5,954 nt of DNA. Source: Candidatus Sulfopaludibacter sp. SbA3. Lineage in GTDB: Bacteria; Acidobacteriota; Terriglobia; 20CM-2-55-15. Positions 4,760 through 5,954 of the stretch are shown here, piece by piece (within the stretch, counting starts at the first letter, position 1; each line of letters starts with the position of its first letter). The stretch covers positions 1-5,954 of the forward strand of contig CAMAWS010000231.1 in assembly GCA_945861845.1 (NCBI GenBank), written 5' to 3'. Under the pieces are notes generated by a model. It was not told where the DNA came from. It saw only the letters and a program-made list of their open reading frames with translations, and did not search any database. A program made the translations under genes and the position numbers.

Positions 4760-5954
4760 ATGGGAAAAGCTCTTGATGGTGTTCGCGTCCTGGATATGAC
4801 GCATGTGCAGTCGGGACCGACGTGTACGCAGATTCTGGCGTGGTTTGGCGCCGACGTGTTAAAGATCGAGAAACCTGGCGAGGGTGATCCGACCCGCAGC
4901 CAATTGCGCGACATCCCTGGCGTCGACAGCCTCTATTTCACGATGCTGAACTCCAACAAGCGCGGCGTAACGTTAAATCCGAAGACCGAAGCGGGCAAAA
5001 AAATCTTCACCCGGCTGATCGAAGAATGCGACGTGATGGTGGAAAACTACGCGCCCGGCGCCATCGATCGCATGGGCTTTCCCTGGGCGACGATACAGCA
5101 AATCAATCCGCGGATGATCTATGCCTCGGTCAAGGGATTCGGACCAGGTCCTTACGAAGACTGCAAGGTCTACGAGAACGTGGCCCAGTGCACCGGCGGG
5201 GCGGCGTCAACCACCGGTGAAATCGGCGGTTTTCCCATGGTGACCGGCGCCCAGATCGGCGATTCGGGCACCGGCATCCATCTGGTAGCGGGCATACTGG
5301 CCGCCTTGTTTCAGCGCGAGAAGACTGGCAGGGGCCAGCGAGTGACGTGCGCGATGCAGGATACCGTGCTGAACCTTTGCCGGGTGAAGCTGCGTGACCA
5401 GCAGCGGCTCGCCCATGGCCCGCTCAAGGAATATCCGCAATACCCCAACGGCAAATTTGGCGACGCGGTGCCGCGCGCCGGCAATGCTTCCGGCGGGGGC
5501 CACCCGGGCTGGATCGTCCGATGCAAAGGCTGGGAGACCGATCCGGACGCTTACATTTATGTGATCGCCCAGGCGCTGGCCTTTCCCACGCTTGCCAAGG
5601 TTATCGGCCATGAGGATTGGCTCACAGATCCGGAATACAACACTCCAGACGCACGCCTTCCCAGGCTGATGCACGTGTTTGCGGAAATCGAGAAGTGGAC
5701 CATGACCATGACCAAGATGGAGGTGATGGCCATCCTCAATCCGCTGAACGTGCCCAACGGCCCGATCCTCTCCATGAAGGAAATAGCAGAGGAGAAATCC
5801 CTGCGCGAGACCGGAACCATCGTTGAGGTCGATCATCCCAAGCGCGGCAAGTACCTGACGGTAGGTAACCCGATCAAGCTGTCGGATTCACCCGCGGAAG
5901 TCCGGCGCTCGCCGCTGCTGGGCGAGCACACTGTAGAGGTTCTCCGGACCGTCC
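4760..5954 (+). CDS. frc: Formyl-CoA:oxalate CoA-transferase (class III), last residues missing
   Basis: It moves CoA from formyl-CoA to oxalate, giving oxalyl-CoA and formate in the cytoplasm. With oxalyl-CoA decarboxylase this makes up oxalate breakdown or oxalate-based acid resistance. The window holds 398 codons. Escherichia coli YfdW has 416 residues, and the frame here has already reached the terminal PLLGEHT, so only about 20 residues are missing. Recognition rests on many blocks shared with YfdW/Frc: [76 protein letters not shown] and GKYLTVG. Q17 and the catalytic aspartate D168 (IGDSGTG, D169 in YfdW), which forms the acyl-anhydride, are present. Position 48 is Gln, as in YfdW, rather than the Trp of Oxalobacter. 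The active-site glycine loop reads SGGGH (244-248), where YfdW has GGGGQ. An oxc gene is expected downstream but is not in view. Other class III transferases are less likely given these blocks. Confidence 0.93.
   Translation, partial: MGKALDGVRVLDMTHVQSGPTCTQILAWFGADVLKIEKPGEGDPTRSQLRDIPGVDSLYFTMLNSNKRGVTLNPKTEAGKKIFTRLIEECDVMVENYAPGAIDRMGFPWATIQQINPRMIYASVKGFGPGPYEDCKVYENVAQCTGGAASTTGEIGGFPMVTGAQIGDSGTGIHLVAGILAALFQREKTGRGQRVTCAMQDTVLNLCRVKLRDQQRLAHGPLKEYPQYPNGKFGDAVPRAGNASGGGHPGWIVRCKGWETDPDAYIYVIAQALAFPTLAKVIGHEDWLTDPEYNTPDARLPRLMHVFAEIEKWTMTMTKMEVMAILNPLNVPNGPILSMKEIAEEKSLRETGTIVEVDHPKRGKYLTVGNPIKLSDSPAEVRRSPLLGEHTVEVLRTV

Noticed and set aside
5207..5836. A 209-codon minus-strand open frame opposite frc
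   Set aside because: The plus-strand frame is continuous and matches Frc throughout, so this is a compositional shadow.

Overview
The window is GC-rich bacterial DNA, densely coding, with short gaps and one compact gene block after another. It carries a Tat-exported Rieske protein, a periplasmic PQQ dehydrogenase and a formyl-CoA transferase. This suits an aerobic, probably diderm soil or freshwater bacterium. Acidobacteriota or a similar metagenomic lineage is my guess, but nothing in the sequence (no rRNA or marker gene) fixes the taxon.

Layout: (1) positions 579 to 1, minus strand: the N-terminal 193 residues of a family-2 glycosyltransferase of the dolichyl-phosphate-mannose-synthase type, cut by the left edge. 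(2) 580-683: a divergent intergenic region. (3) 684-2265, plus strand: an ABC-2 exporter made of a DrrA-like ATPase and a six-helix permease. The two genes overlap by 44 nt, and the permease starts at a GTG behind a strong Shine-Dalgarno. (4) 2317-4641: a two-gene unit made of a Tat-exported Rieske [2Fe-2S] protein and a secreted PQQ alcohol dehydrogenase. Only 18 nt separate them, and the second has a perfect AGGAGG. (5) A 9-bp perfect inverted repeat straddles the dehydrogenase stop codon. (6) 4760 to the right edge: a formyl-CoA:oxalate CoA-transferase (frc), lacking only its last residues.

How the parts may work together: the PQQ enzyme has the Asp-Trp-Asp active-site signature expected of lanthanide-dependent alcohol dehydrogenases. 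It has no heme domain of its own, so it needs an external electron acceptor. The co-transcribed Rieske protein is the obvious local candidate, which would be an unusual partner for this enzyme class. The ABC-2 exporter just upstream recalls the transporters linked to PQQ/lanthanide alcohol oxidation in Pseudomonas (Ped) and Methylorubrum (Lut), but this is inference from gene order. Frc links formyl-CoA and oxalate, so a C1/C2 oxidation theme is possible. The most notable part of the window is the Rieske plus lanthanide-type PQQ dehydrogenase pair.
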